In this document: piece after piece, positions 1 to 8,097 of the stretch | Numbering within the stretch: position 1 is the first letter of the stretch | Layout of the letters: every line of letters starts with the position of its first letter | Assembly (NCBI GenBank): GCA_937915765.1 | Contig: CALGHE010000075.1 | Location: 1 to 26,596, forward strand | Reading direction: 5' to 3' | Length of the DNA stretch: 26,596 nt | Source: an uncultured Bacteroidales bacterium | GTDB lineage: Bacteria > Bacteroidota > Bacteroidia > Bacteroidales > Paludibacteraceae | The notes under the pieces: model-generated | What the model was told of the DNA's origin: nothing | Database searches by the model: none | Seen by the model: the letters and a program-made list of their open reading frames with translations, nothing else | Translations under genes and position numbers: made by a program

Positions 1-2110
1 CATCGGTCTTTGTCCTTTTCATAACGAGAAAACGCCCTCGTTCACGGTCTCTCCCGCTAAAAACATTTGCAAATGTTTCGGCTGCGGCAAGGGCGGAAAT
101 CCGGTCAACTTCATAATGGAACTTGAGAACCTCTCCTATATCGAGGCTATCAAATTTCTTGCTAAAAAGTACCATATAGAGATTGAAGAGAAGGAACTTA
201 CTCCCGAACAGGCGCAGCTTAACAACGAAAGGGAGAGCCTGCTGGCTTTGTCCGAATGGGCGTCTAAGCATTTCTCTGACAATCTGAAAAATAACATAGA
301 GGGCAAGTCTGTCGGCTTAAGCTATTTCCTTCACAGAGGATTCCGCGAGGATATAATCAAGAAGTTCCAGCTGGGATACGCTGTGGATAAGCGCGACTAC
401 TACACGCAAATGGCGCAGAAAAGCGGATTCAAACTTGAGTTCCTCGAAAAGTCCGGCTTGACTATTGTTAAGGAGAACAATTATCTGATAGACCGTTTTC
501 ATGGCAGAGCCATATTCCCGATTCATTCTATTTCAGGTAAAGTCATTGCTTTTGGCGGCCGCGCCATACGTAAGGACGAGCAAGTGAAATACCAAAACTC
601 TCCGGAATCTGAAATTTATCATAAAAGTCAGGCGCTTTACGGACTCTTTTTTGCGAAGAATGCAATTATCAGAGAGCAAAAGTGCTTTATCGTAGAGGGC
701 TACGCTGATGTCATATCTATGGTGCAGGCAGGAGTGGAAAATGTTGTGGCCCCGTGCGGCACAGCGCTGACGGTGGAGCAGATAAGGCTGCTGAAACGCA
801 TTCTGCCTTCAGTGGGCGCAGATACAGAGAATGGCAATAAAAACGTGACGATGCTGTACGACGGCGACTCTGCCGGAATGAACGCCGCTCTTAAAAATGG
901 CAAACTGCTGCTTGAAGAGGGCCTGAACGTGAAGGTGGTCGTGTTGCCGGAAGGCGAAGACCCGGACACATTCGCACAAAGCCATAACGCTAACGAGGTG
1001 GCTGATTATCTGAAGAATAACGAAGTTGATTATATTTTATTCAAAATAAACCATTCGCTGCCTTTGGTGGCTAATGACCCGATAAGAAAATCGCAGCTTA
1101 TAGCGGACTTGGCTGCTACCATCGCTGTCATTCCGGATATGATTAAACGCTCCGTTTATATCAAGGAGTGCGCTTCTATTTTGGAAACCGACGAGAAGGT
1201 GTTCTATTCTCATGCTAATAAGGTAAGGAAGGAGAAGGCGGACAAGGAGATTGAGCGACGCAGAAGAGAAGAACAGCAAGGTGCTGCTCTTGGAGGTGTT
1301 GACGGCAAACCTGCTGCAGAAAACTTGGCTGTGCCGAATCCGCCCGCCGGACAGGAGACCGCCGTGCCTGCTGTAAAAAGCGGCAGGTTTGATCTGGAGG
1401 AACTGAACATATTGAAATATGTGGTCAGGTACGGCAATTGTGTTTTGTGCGAAATCCAAAACGAAGACGAAAGTTCGGACTTGCCTAACAAGATGACCGT
1501 TTCTGAATATGTGGTGAACGATTTGAAAAACGACGGCATGGAGTTCTTCAATCCGTTGCACAAAAGGATTTTGGACGAGGTGGAGGCGCATCTGGGTGAT
1601 GCGGGATTTAGGGCCGACAGATTCTTCGGCTCTTATCCGGACCCGCAGGTCAGCGCTTTGGTGATGGACTTGCTTGCGGAACAATATCAGCTTAGTTACA
1701 TACATTTCAATATGGCTAAGTACGAGCCGGCGAAAGAACTGGAGGAGACTCCCGCTCCGGCACTCAAAAAAAGCGAAAACAAAAGCGCGGAACAACTGGA
1801 AGAGGAAGAACGCATTAGAAAAGAGGAGGCAGAAAAGGAACTTAGAGAACGGCAACTGCGGTATGCAGAACTGGCGGCGCAAGAAGCGCAGGAAGAGATT
1901 GTCAGCAGGCTCTTTGAGCTTGTGCCTCATGTTGTGATGGATTTTAAATACAAAGTGGTGGAAGCTAAGACAAACAGTTTGCGGGCAAAGCTTAAAAGCG
2001 AGAAGGACGTGGAAAAGATTATGGAGCTTATGCAGGAATTGGCAAAGTGGCAGGAGGTGCACAAAGTGCTGTCCAAGAAACTTGGCGAACGAATTGTGGT
2101 CAGACTTTAA
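1..2110 (+). CDS. dnaG: DNA primase DnaG, 5'-truncated by the window edge
   Basis: DNA primase makes the RNA primers for replication and works with the DnaB helicase. The frame is open from base 2 and in phase with the downstream part, so the ATG at 116 is internal and not the true start. Bases 11-85 encode a CHC2 zinc finger: Cys at 11-13, His at 20-22, Cys at 74-76 and Cys at 83-85. The Toprim catalytic core follows, with the EGYAD motif (Glu codon 695-697) and the metal-binding DGD at 860-868. About ten extra residues (GADTENGNKN) lie just before the DGD strand. The C-terminal third is charged and coiled-coil-like (about 1740-2100), matching the helicase-binding region in position. Only the first few dozen N-terminal residues are missing. 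A terminator follows at 2281-2315. Confidence 0.97.
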   Translation, partial: IGLCPFHNEKTPSFTVSPAKNICKCFGCGKGGNPVNFIMELENLSYIEAIKFLAKKYHIEIEEKELTPEQAQLNNERESLLALSEWASKHFSDNLKNNIEGKSVGLSYFLHRGFREDIIKKFQLGYAVDKRDYYTQMAQKSGFKLEFLEKSGLTIVKENNYLIDRFHGRAIFPIHSISGKVIAFGGRAIRKDEQVKYQNSPESEIYHKSQALYGLFFAKNAIIREQKCFIVEGYADVISMVQAGVENVVAPCGTALTVEQIRLLKRILPSVGADTENGNKNVTMLYDGDSAGMNAALKNGKLLLEEGLNVKVVVLPEGEDPDTFAQSHNANEVADYLKNNEVDYILFKINHSLPLVANDPIRKSQLIADLAATIAVIPDMIKRSVYIKECASILETDEKVFYSHANKVRKEKADKEIERRRREEQQGAALGGVDGKPAAENLAVPNPPAGQETAVPAVKSGRFDLEELNILKYVVRYGNCVLCEIQNEDESSDLPNKMTVSEYVVNDLKNDGMEFFNPLHKRILDEVEAHLGDAGFRADRFFGSYPDPQVSALVMDLLAEQYQLSYIHFNMAKYEPAKELEETPAPALKKSENKSAEQLEEEERIRKEEAEKELRERQLRYAELAAQEAQEEIVSRLFELVPHVVMDFKYKVVEAKTNSLRAKLKSEKDVEKIMELMQELAKWQEVHKVLSKKLGERIVVRL

Positions 2111-2116
2111 AACCTA

Positions 2117-2277
2117 AGGCAATTTCTATAACTACGACTCTTTATTTGAAGTTTATAAATTCCATTTCGAGCGCCTTTGATTTCTTTTACTTTTCTTGCT
2201 CGTATTCACTCTGTCACGCCAGCACTGCTCCCTTCTTTCGCTCAGCAGATTGCTCGAAATGAATTTATAGAACCCAC
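2117..2277 (+). repeat. Dispersed intergenic repeat, copy A
   Basis: This copy starts with an end sequence AGGCAATTTCTATAACTACG (2117-2136). It has a second, inner inverted pair: 2151-2171 against 2253-2272, built on TTTATAAATT and CATTTCGAG. Its core (2165-2225) matches copies C and D at motifs such as CTTGCTCGTATTCACT and GTCACG. Its right third is nearly the same as copy E. It sits between the dnaG stop codon and the dnaG terminator, so it should be transcribed as part of the dnaG 3' UTR. It carries no convincing reading frame. Confidence 0.75.
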
Positions 2278-2280
2278 CTA

Positions 2281-2315
2281 AAAAAAATCTGCTGCCGAAA
2301 GCAACAGATTTTTTT
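2281..2315 (+). terminator. Intrinsic terminator of dnaG
   Basis: Arms 2281-2295 and 2301-2315 pair around the loop CGAAA, with one G-T wobble inside TCTGCTGC/GCAACAGA. The right arm ends in a run of T. The A-run on the left arm means it could also work on the other strand. Confidence 0.8.
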
Positions 2316-2589
2316 TAGACAAGCAAACAGGACTAAAACCTTAGTGTATATTATTACGAAACAGTCAAATTTAAGATGTAAGATTTACGAGCACTACCTC
2401 TCATCACCTTACATCACAAATGTAGAAAAAAATATAAAATGAGTAAACTACAAAAAAACGTAGTTGTTGTATATGGTAAATATTTGACTTTTAATTATTT
2501 ATACAATTTAAGCATTTCAATTTCTTTTAAAACATAAAAAAAACGATGCGTTTTTTGTCTATTTATTTCTTTTTTGCGTTTTTATGCTT

Positions 2590-2597
2590 TAACTTTG
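2590..2597 (+). promoter_or_regulatory. Putative promoter (-7 box) for the LuxR leader
   Basis: TAACTTTG matches the Bacteroidetes -7 consensus TAnnTTTG. The upstream -33 region is T-rich rather than a clear TTTG at the right distance. If used, transcription would begin near 2604 and leave a leader of about 600 bases before the first LuxR gene, or produce a separate RNA. Confidence 0.45.
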
Positions 2598-2647
2598 TAG
2601 CGGTTTTAGGTTGAGATGCTTTTAACCGTTTTTAGTTGCTTTTGCTA

Positions 2648-2834
2648 TGGCATCTTCTATATAAGATGATTTTTAAAGAAATCTGGCTTAGGCTGGTTGT
2701 GTTTTCGTAAGGAGCGACGCGAGCATCACAACTGACTAAAATAAGCAAGATAGGATCAAGAGCGTTCGGCAAAAATTTCAGAATGAAAAAATAACGAACG
2801 CAAAACGCATTATTGCAAAAGCAACTATATATAA
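2648..2834 (-). repeat. Dispersed intergenic repeat, copy B
   Basis: Inverted relative to copies A, D, E and F. Ends are GGCATCTTCTATATAAGATG on the left and a degenerate GCAACTATATATAAG on the right. The core shares ATGATTTTTAAA, GGAGCGA and ATAAGCAAGA with copy C. Within this copy GGTTGTG (about 2695-2701) can pair with CACAACT (about 2727-2733), so its core could fold as RNA. It lies inside the putative leader of the LuxR genes. Confidence 0.65.
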
Positions 2835-2854
2835 GAGAGAGACGATCATTAAAT

Positions 2855-3150
2855 GAAAAACACTATTGAAACAGTGTCCTTTGGGTTGGAACATTAGCAG
2901 ACGGTGTTGTTTTCGGGCGAAAACAGCGCAGTTGCAGGAGCTTAGTTGATTACGGTTTTATAAAGAGTTTTATTTTTTTTGTTTTTCTGAGTTTGAAATT
3001 TGAATTTAAGGAAGAACTGAAATGGGAGTGCTTTTTAGGACCTGCCGTGAAAACGGCGAATAGGCGTTGTATTGAATTTGTAGATTTCTCTTTTACATGA
3101 CGAATTGAAACAGACAGACACTCAAGAGAGGGTGTCGATGTATTTTTTAT
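2855..3150 (+). ncRNA. Candidate structured RNA or leader ending in a terminator-like hairpin
   Basis: Several compact hairpins occur in a row. ACACT/AGTGT lies near 2860-2877. Arms 2906-2914 and 2919-2927 form nine pairs around the tetraloop GGGC. GCCGT (3044-3048) pairs perfectly with ACGGC (3053-3057) around a GAAA tetraloop, with CCT/AGG able to close outside. GACACTC (3117-3123) pairs with GGGTGTC (3130-3136) and is soon followed by a T-rich tract. I do not recognise it as RNase P RNA, tmRNA or SRP RNA. It may be a small RNA or an attenuating leader; the boundaries are estimates. Confidence 0.3.
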
Positions 3151-3200
3151 TTTTTATAATTAGTTTTTTAAGCAGTTTTTAACTTTTAAAAAAAAGGGCG

Positions 3201-3962
3201 ATGAAAAATGTGAAAACCGAAAGCGGGCAGAAAGAAGGAGCCTTGAGCAAAGGTCCTAATTATGCCAAGCTGTCGCCGATTTTTAGTTTGTTAGATACGT
3301 TGGATTTCATTTATCCGCACAATTCGTATGTGATAGATTATAATCGGCACGAGTATTTCTATATTTCACCGGGTACTCTAGTCTTTTTCAAAGGTTATAC
3401 CATTGAAGAGATTAAGAAAAAAGGGCATCTCATTTACAGAGAGGTGCTTGAACAGGAGGATTATGAGCTTATGGTAAAGATGCTGCGTGCAAGTTATGTG
3501 CTGCAGAATAAGCTCACGCTCAAAGAGCGTAAGTCTATGTGTCTCTCCTTTGACCTTAAATTCAAAGGAAAGGGAGGCAAGTCATATTGCGTAAGGCACA
3601 GTTATGCTCCGTATTTGTTTATGCCTAATGAAAATAGAATTTGGCTGACTTTCTGCAGCTTACAATACTCGTCAAGAACTGAGTCCGGCAATGCGCGGCT
3701 TGTCGTACGCAACTCTAACAAGAGTTTTTGTTATAACATAAACACGGAAATGTGGGAAGAGGCTAAATATTTCGACATTTCTGGAGTGGAACTGATTGTG
3801 CTTCGTAGAAACTACGAGGGGGTTCCTGACAAGCTCATTGCTGATGAGCTGTGCCTCTCTACGCATACAGTGGACTATCATAAAAGGCAGATTCTGAAAA
3901 AGCTTAAGTGCAAGTCCATGACGGAGGCTGTATTAATTATGAAGGCGAACAATCTTTTATGA
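3201..3962 (+). CDS. LuxR-type transcriptional regulator with PAS-like N-terminal domain (paralog 1)
   Basis: This is a cytoplasmic protein of 253 residues. The N-terminal half (about 40-110) resembles a PAS fold: a strand-rich start, FYISPGTLVFFKGYTIEEI, then an acidic EQED turn. The C-terminal 191-253 is a LuxR-type helix-turn-helix with KLIADELCLSTHTVDYHKRQ, whose recognition helix is about 219-235. No receiver domain, membrane segment or Walker motif is visible, so it is neither a typical response regulator nor a MalT-type protein. Signal and targets are unknown. The ATG at 3201 follows a purine-rich AAAAAAGGGCG. A close paralog starts 36 bases downstream, so the two probably form one operon. 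The long leader upstream suggests post-transcriptional control, which is inference. Confidence 0.85.
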   Translation: MKNVKTESGQKEGALSKGPNYAKLSPIFSLLDTLDFIYPHNSYVIDYNRHEYFYISPGTLVFFKGYTIEEIKKKGHLIYREVLEQEDYELMVKMLRASYVLQNKLTLKERKSMCLSFDLKFKGKGGKSYCVRHSYAPYLFMPNENRIWLTFCSLQYSSRTESGNARLVVRNSNKSFCYNINTEMWEEAKYFDISGVELIVLRRNYEGVPDKLIADELCLSTHTVDYHKRQILKKLKCKSMTEAVLIMKANNLL

Positions 3963-3998
3963 TTTTTCGTGTTTATGAATGTATTTGACTGATTTTCC

Positions 3999-4775
3999 AT
4001 GAAAGATAAAAAAGATGAGATAATTGAGGAGTTCAAGAGAGAAATCGGCAGCGGAACGTTCAAGGGCAAGCCTAATTATACAAAGCTGAAGCCTATTTCT
4101 CAATTGCTTGACGCAATGGAACTTGCAAGTCCGCACAGCGCTCTAATCTTGGACTTTTACAAGCACAATATTCACTACATTTCGCCGTCGTCGCTGCTTC
4201 TTTGCGGATATGACAGAAACGAGGTGATTAAGATGGGGTATGATTTTTACAAAAAAATCTTCTCCGTTGAAGATTTGGAACGGTTCAAAGAACTCAATGT
4301 TGCTTGTGTGGATTTTATACGTGCTTTACCTGCAGAAGACCGCGAGGGCGTGTTTATGACGTGCGACATCGTGCTGAAACACAAGGACGGCTACACGGTG
4401 AGCCTGAACAGAAAGGCGAAGCCTTATCTTTATACGGACACCGGCGATTTGTGGATGGTGCTCTGCTGTACAAATTACTCTTTGTGCAAAGAGACTGGCG
4501 AGACTTATGTTGTGCTGCCCAAATGCAAAAAAAGGTACAAGTATTCCTTTAAGAAAAAGAAATGGGAAGAGGCATTTTATATAGAACTCACTGACACAGA
4601 AAAGTTGGTTGTCTATTTTTGCCACATAGGCAAGACGGGCAAGGAGATTGCCGAGTATCTTTCTCTTTCCATCCACACGGTCTCTTACTACAAGAAGCAG
4701 ATTCTGAAAAAGACAAACTGCACATCGATGAAGGAGGCACTTATCTTCTTGTCGGCTATAAGCAATTATAAGTGA
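3999..4775 (+). CDS. LuxR-type transcriptional regulator with PAS-like N-terminal domain (paralog 2)
   Basis: A protein of 258 residues with the same plan as the upstream gene. Shared landmarks include PNYTKLKPISQLLDAM (against PNYAKLSPIFSLLDTL), SPH, YISPSSLL, KPYLY and the C-terminal helix-turn-helix (about 194-255) with GKEIAEYLSLSIHTVSYYKK. Judged by eye, roughly a third of positions match, which suggests an old tandem duplication that has diverged. The HTH of this copy is closer to the LuxR consensus (LTDTEKLVVYF, KEIAEYL) than that of paralog 1. No receiver or membrane segment is seen. It ends just before a repeat fragment and a bidirectional terminator. Function is unknown beyond DNA binding. 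Confidence 0.85.
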   Translation: MKDKKDEIIEEFKREIGSGTFKGKPNYTKLKPISQLLDAMELASPHSALILDFYKHNIHYISPSSLLLCGYDRNEVIKMGYDFYKKIFSVEDLERFKELNVACVDFIRALPAEDREGVFMTCDIVLKHKDGYTVSLNRKAKPYLYTDTGDLWMVLCCTNYSLCKETGETYVVLPKCKKRYKYSFKKKKWEEAFYIELTDTEKLVVYFCHIGKTGKEIAEYLSLSIHTVSYYKKQILKKTNCTSMKEALIFLSAISNYK

Positions 4776-4782
4776 CGTTTTA

Positions 4783-4808
4783 AACGACCTCTATAAATTG
4801 GTCGATAT
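4783..4808 (+). repeat. Solo end fragment of the dispersed repeat (fragment H)
   Basis: CTCTATAAATTGGTCGAT here matches the left end of copy C (TCTATAAATTAGGTCGAGAT). CGACC (4785-4789) and GGTCG (4800-4804) can pair around the TCTATAAATT segment. No core is present, so this is an end fragment or a chance match. Confidence 0.4.
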
Positions 4809-4809
4809 T

Positions 4810-4851
4810 AAAGAAGGACTCCGAGCCGAAGGCGGCTCGGAGTCCTTCTTT
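4810..4851. terminator. Strong bidirectional intrinsic terminator
   Basis: Arms 4810-4827 and 4834-4851 pair perfectly over 18 bases around the loop GAAGGC. The A-run and T-run at the outer ends serve both strands. It separates the LuxR pair from the convergent methyltransferase gene. Its right arm covers two bases of that gene's stop codon. Confidence 0.92.
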
Positions 4852-5626
4852 ATTGCGCATTGTCGCTATTTCTCAGCCATGGCAAGTACCGGAGCATGAA
4901 ATGCTCCTTTTGCAGCTCGTCGTCTATTATAAGCAGTCCGAAGTCAAAGATGTCTAAAGACACTCTGACTATGTTGTCTTCCTTCAGTTTTTCCCAAAGC
5001 TCCTCTTTTTCGTCAGACTCATGAATGTCTCCAATTACACAGAAGCTTTTTTTCGCCAGCCTCCCCTTTGTTTCGTTGAACACGCGCATAGCCTTGTCTG
5101 CATCGCTTATGTCTATATAGAGCATATCCACATTGTCAAATCTCTTCAGGGCGTTGCCAAGTTCGCCGACTGCGTCTCCGCAAATCATCTCGATGTTCTG
5201 AAATCCGGCACGCTTGAAATTTTTGACATTTTGTTCGGCAATCTCTTTTTCGTGTTCAACAGTTACTATTTTTGACCTTGAGTCGGCTGCCGCAATATAC
5301 ATTGTTGACAGGCCTAAAGACGTGCCAATCTCCAGAATGTTCTTGGGCTTGTAATGCACAGCAAGCCGCATAAGCATCTGGCTAAGATGTTTAGGCTTGC
5401 AGTCCCTTTTGATAATCTCGTCGAGCGTCATCGCTTTTCCGCCCACATTTATCTTTAACCCCGATTTTTTGAGAATGGCCCTGACCTGCTCCACCAATCC
5501 GTATTTATAATATTGCAGGTTCTCCTCTATCACGTTTGTGATCAAGTAGAACAGCGAAGGAGAATGGATGCCGAATCCGCGTCTATGCTTCGCTTTCCAA
5601 AGGTATTTTAAATAACGAAAATTCAT
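4850..5626 (-). CDS. Class I SAM-dependent methyltransferase
   Basis: A protein of 258 residues resembling the O-methyltransferase/YrrM-like group common in Bacteroidetes. The N-terminal RRGFGIHSPSLFYLITNVIEE is the usual opening of that group. Motif I is ILEIGTSLGLS (97-107), the acidic residue that ends strand 2 is in TVEHE (E124 region), and YIDISDADK fits the post-motif segment near the active site. There is no signal peptide or membrane segment, so it should be cytoplasmic. The substrate cannot be told from sequence. The ATG (5624-5626) overlaps the helicase TGA in an ATGA junction, so the two are almost certainly translated from one mRNA. It ends in the terminator at 4810-4851. Confidence 0.88.
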   Translation of the reverse strand: MNFRYLKYLWKAKHRRGFGIHSPSLFYLITNVIEENLQYYKYGLVEQVRAILKKSGLKINVGGKAMTLDEIIKRDCKPKHLSQMLMRLAVHYKPKNILEIGTSLGLSTMYIAAADSRSKIVTVEHEKEIAEQNVKNFKRAGFQNIEMICGDAVGELGNALKRFDNVDMLYIDISDADKAMRVFNETKGRLAKKSFCVIGDIHESDEKEELWEKLKEDNIVRVSLDIFDFGLLIIDDELQKEHFMLRYLPWLRNSDNAQ

Positions 5627-8097
5627 ATTTGCTCTTTGTCGAATAAGTTTTCTCTGTTTATAGCGGCAAATGCAAAATGCAAGTCGTTCCAGCTTACTTT
5701 ATCGCCAAGCGCTATCTTGCATTCGCTTCTTGTCACGTCCGGATTTGCCGCCACAATTTTCTTCACTTTTTTTATTATCTGCGAAGATACAAAATCTTCT
5801 GCATTCAGCATACCCGACTCGACGAAATAAGTCAGGTGTTTTATAATAGTGCCGGTTGTCAACCCTCTTTTTTCAGCAATAAGCTCTATATCTTTCACCT
5901 GCTTGTACATTTCCAATGTGACCTCTTTTGTAAAAGACCTGTCGTCATGCAGACTCTTTTCTTCTGTTTTTTTCTCTTGCACGTTTTTAGTTAGAGTGTT
6001 GTCGGTCGTCATATTCAGAATGTCGTCACCATATTTTTGCAACGTGACTTTCCCTATTCCTTTTATGAGCTGCAGCGTCTCTTTGTTTTTCGGGCAGATA
6101 TTTGATATTGCAATCAGAGCCTGCTGTTGCAGTATGGAGTAAGCAGGCACGCCCATTTCGTTCGCAAGTTCGGACCTCCATCTGCGTATTGCATTGTAAA
6201 GGTCCGGATACCTTATATCGTTGGAGGTTATTTTTTCAGTCTGGCTTTTCCGCTTGCCCGTTGTCGTGATGTCTATGAGAGATTTGGACTTGGCCTCGAT
6301 GTACGATTTTGTGCTGAAGCCGTCCTGAGTCCGTCTGAGCGTGGCTGTCTTTATTCTGTACTCCACTTCAAAATACGTGAATGCGTTTCCGTAACGTTTC
6401 ATCGCCTCCTGATTGTCGCTCTCTACCGTGTGCTCCAATATTGGCTTTAGCAGAGGTTCTATTATTCCGAGCAGATATTTGGCTCCGTTCTTAATCCTTG
6501 TCTGTATAGTTTCGTCAGACTCTATGCAGTCCGTGCCGATCTGGTTGATCTGATGCCTGAATTTGTTTCCCACGCTCTCTGCACCTTCTTTCATCGCGGA
6601 CAACGCCTCTTTTGTCTTGTTCACAAAATCGGGGTACAGGCTGTAGAAGTACTCGTCGATTACGCGAGCAAGATTTTCCAAACCTGCCGTAAGCTGCATG
6701 AAGTTGAACTGTTCGTTGAGCAGCATCTGGTAATATTCGGAGCGCATCCGTTTCACATCCTCCAGACAAGGAGTCTTGCTCTCTGCGGTTTTGTTAAACT
6801 GCAATATTTCATGATTGCTGAAGAGCGAACTGCTGTCTATCTGGGAACTTAACACAAGCCCATCCAGCGTTTTGCATCGGCTCAGGGCTACGTAAACCTG
6901 TCCGTGCGTGAACGCCATTCCTGCATCTACAATCACTTTGTCAAACGTCAGGCCCTGACTTTTATGTATAGTGATTGCCCAAGCCAGACGCAGAGGATAT
7001 TGCAAGAAAACGCCTTCGACCTCCTCTTTTATCTCTTTAGTTGTTTTATCTATAGAGTACTTTTTATTCTCCCACTCCATCGGCTCTACCGTGATAGGCT
7101 GCTCTATATCGTCAAGCTTGACCTCTATTTTCTCACCGTCAAGACGATGCACAACGCCTATTTTTCCGTTGTAAAACCGCTTCTCTGCCGACGGGTCGTT
7201 CTTTATGAACATAACTTGAGCTCCCTCTTTCAGCTCGAGAGTTTCTTCTGTAGGAAACGCCATTTTAGGAAAGTTGCCGCTTATTGTGGCCTCGTATATG
7301 TGCTTTTTCCCCTTGAGATCTGACAGTCGTTTGTCGTTTATGTTTCTTGCCTGATTGTTGTGCGTTGTCAGTATAATGTAGTTTTCTTCGCTTTGGGGCC
7401 TGAAGTCGGGACAGACACGTTTGTTCAGTATCTGTAATGTTTCGTCGTCTATGTTGTTTTCGCGAATTTTGTTCAGAATATTGATGAATATCTGGTCAGA
7501 CTGCCTGAAGATATGTTTCAGCTCTATGCAGGCGTAATTGGTCTGTTTCAGCGCTATGCTGTGAAAAAAGAACAGAGAGGCATAGTACGGACTAAGCACC
7601 CTGATGTCTTCGTCTCTTACAACAGGAGGCAGCTGCTGTATGTCTCCAATCATGAGCAGCTGCACGCCTCCGAAGGGCAAGCGGCTTTTGCGTATGCGTT
7701 TCAGCGCATGGTCAACCGCATCGAGCAGGTCGGCACGGACCATACTGATTTCGTCTATCACCAAGAGATCCAAACTCTTTATGATGTTAATCTTGTCTTT
7801 GTTGAATTTATAAGGCTCTTCTTTCCGTTGTATTCCGGGGTCCGGAATGAACGGTCCGAGGTCAAGCTGAAAAAAAGAGTGAATAGTTACACCGCCTGCG
7901 TTAATGGCAGCCACGCCTGTCGGAGCGACTACAACCATACGCTTGTAGCTTTGTCGCTGCAGTTTTCGCAGGAATGTGGTTTTCCCTGTACCGGCTTTGC
8001 CTGTCAGAAACAGGTTCACGCCGGTATTCTCTATCAGGTCGTACGCTAACTCAAGTTGTGAGTTTGTCAGTTCTTTAAAACAAGATTCTTTTTCCAT
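5623..8097 (-). CDS. Pif1-like superfamily 1 helicase with HRDC and C-terminal HTH domains
   Basis: A protein of 824 residues from the preferred ATG at 8097. Walker A is GKAGTGKTT (33-41). The DEAD-like motif II is LLVIDEISMV (about 111-120), followed by IGDIQQLPPV. The UvrD/Pif1-type motifs IHKSQGLTFDKV and QVYVALSRC lie near 385-415. An HRDC domain follows at about 625-700 (RWRSELANEMGVPAYSILQQ, then a GIGKVTLQKYG hairpin), and a RecQ-type helix-turn-helix region occupies about 720-815. Family knowledge points to DNA unwinding in repair or at stalled forks. A frame extension to a TTG at 8130 exists, but the ATG is more likely. It is first in a two-gene operon with the methyltransferase. Confidence 0.9.
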   Translation of the reverse strand: MEKESCFKELTNSQLELAYDLIENTGVNLFLTGKAGTGKTTFLRKLQRQSYKRMVVVAPTGVAAINAGGVTIHSFFQLDLGPFIPDPGIQRKEEPYKFNKDKINIIKSLDLLVIDEISMVRADLLDAVDHALKRIRKSRLPFGGVQLLMIGDIQQLPPVVRDEDIRVLSPYYASLFFFHSIALKQTNYACIELKHIFRQSDQIFINILNKIRENNIDDETLQILNKRVCPDFRPQSEENYIILTTHNNQARNINDKRLSDLKGKKHIYEATISGNFPKMAFPTEETLELKEGAQVMFIKNDPSAEKRFYNGKIGVVHRLDGEKIEVKLDDIEQPITVEPMEWENKKYSIDKTTKEIKEEVEGVFLQYPLRLAWAITIHKSQGLTFDKVIVDAGMAFTHGQVYVALSRCKTLDGLVLSSQIDSSSLFSNHEILQFNKTAESKTPCLEDVKRMRSEYYQMLLNEQFNFMQLTAGLENLARVIDEYFYSLYPDFVNKTKEALSAMKEGAESVGNKFRHQINQIGTDCIESDETIQTRIKNGAKYLLGIIEPLLKPILEHTVESDNQEAMKRYGNAFTYFEVEYRIKTATLRRTQDGFSTKSYIEAKSKSLIDITTTGKRKSQTEKITSNDIRYPDLYNAIRRWRSELANEMGVPAYSILQQQALIAISNICPKNKETLQLIKGIGKVTLQKYGDDILNMTTDNTLTKNVQEKKTEEKSLHDDRSFTKEVTLEMYKQVKDIELIAEKRGLTTGTIIKHLTYFVESGMLNAEDFVSSQIIKKVKKIVAANPDVTRSECKIALGDKVSWNDLHFAFAAINRENLFDKEQI

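Larger units (their letters stand above)
2317..3200. other. Gene-free region upstream of the LuxR pair
   Basis: No frame here looks coding. From left to right it holds: AT-rich DNA without clear signals (2317-2585); a promoter-like site (2590-2597); repeat copy B (2648-2834); hairpins at 2906-2927, 3041-3064 and 3117-3136; and a T-rich stretch up to the LuxR start codon. Confidence 0.7.

Noticed and set aside
1037..2062. Minus-strand frame of 341 codons opposite dnaG
   Set aside because: Antisense shadow with no domain or signal; the dnaG frame is clear.
2047..2262. Plus-strand frame of 71 codons at the end of dnaG
   Set aside because: It overlaps dnaG out of frame and continues into repeat copy A.
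2317..3200. Possible CRISPR array, tRNA or replication origin in the large gap
   Set aside because: There are no regular direct repeats with spacers, no tRNA arms and no cluster of DnaA boxes.
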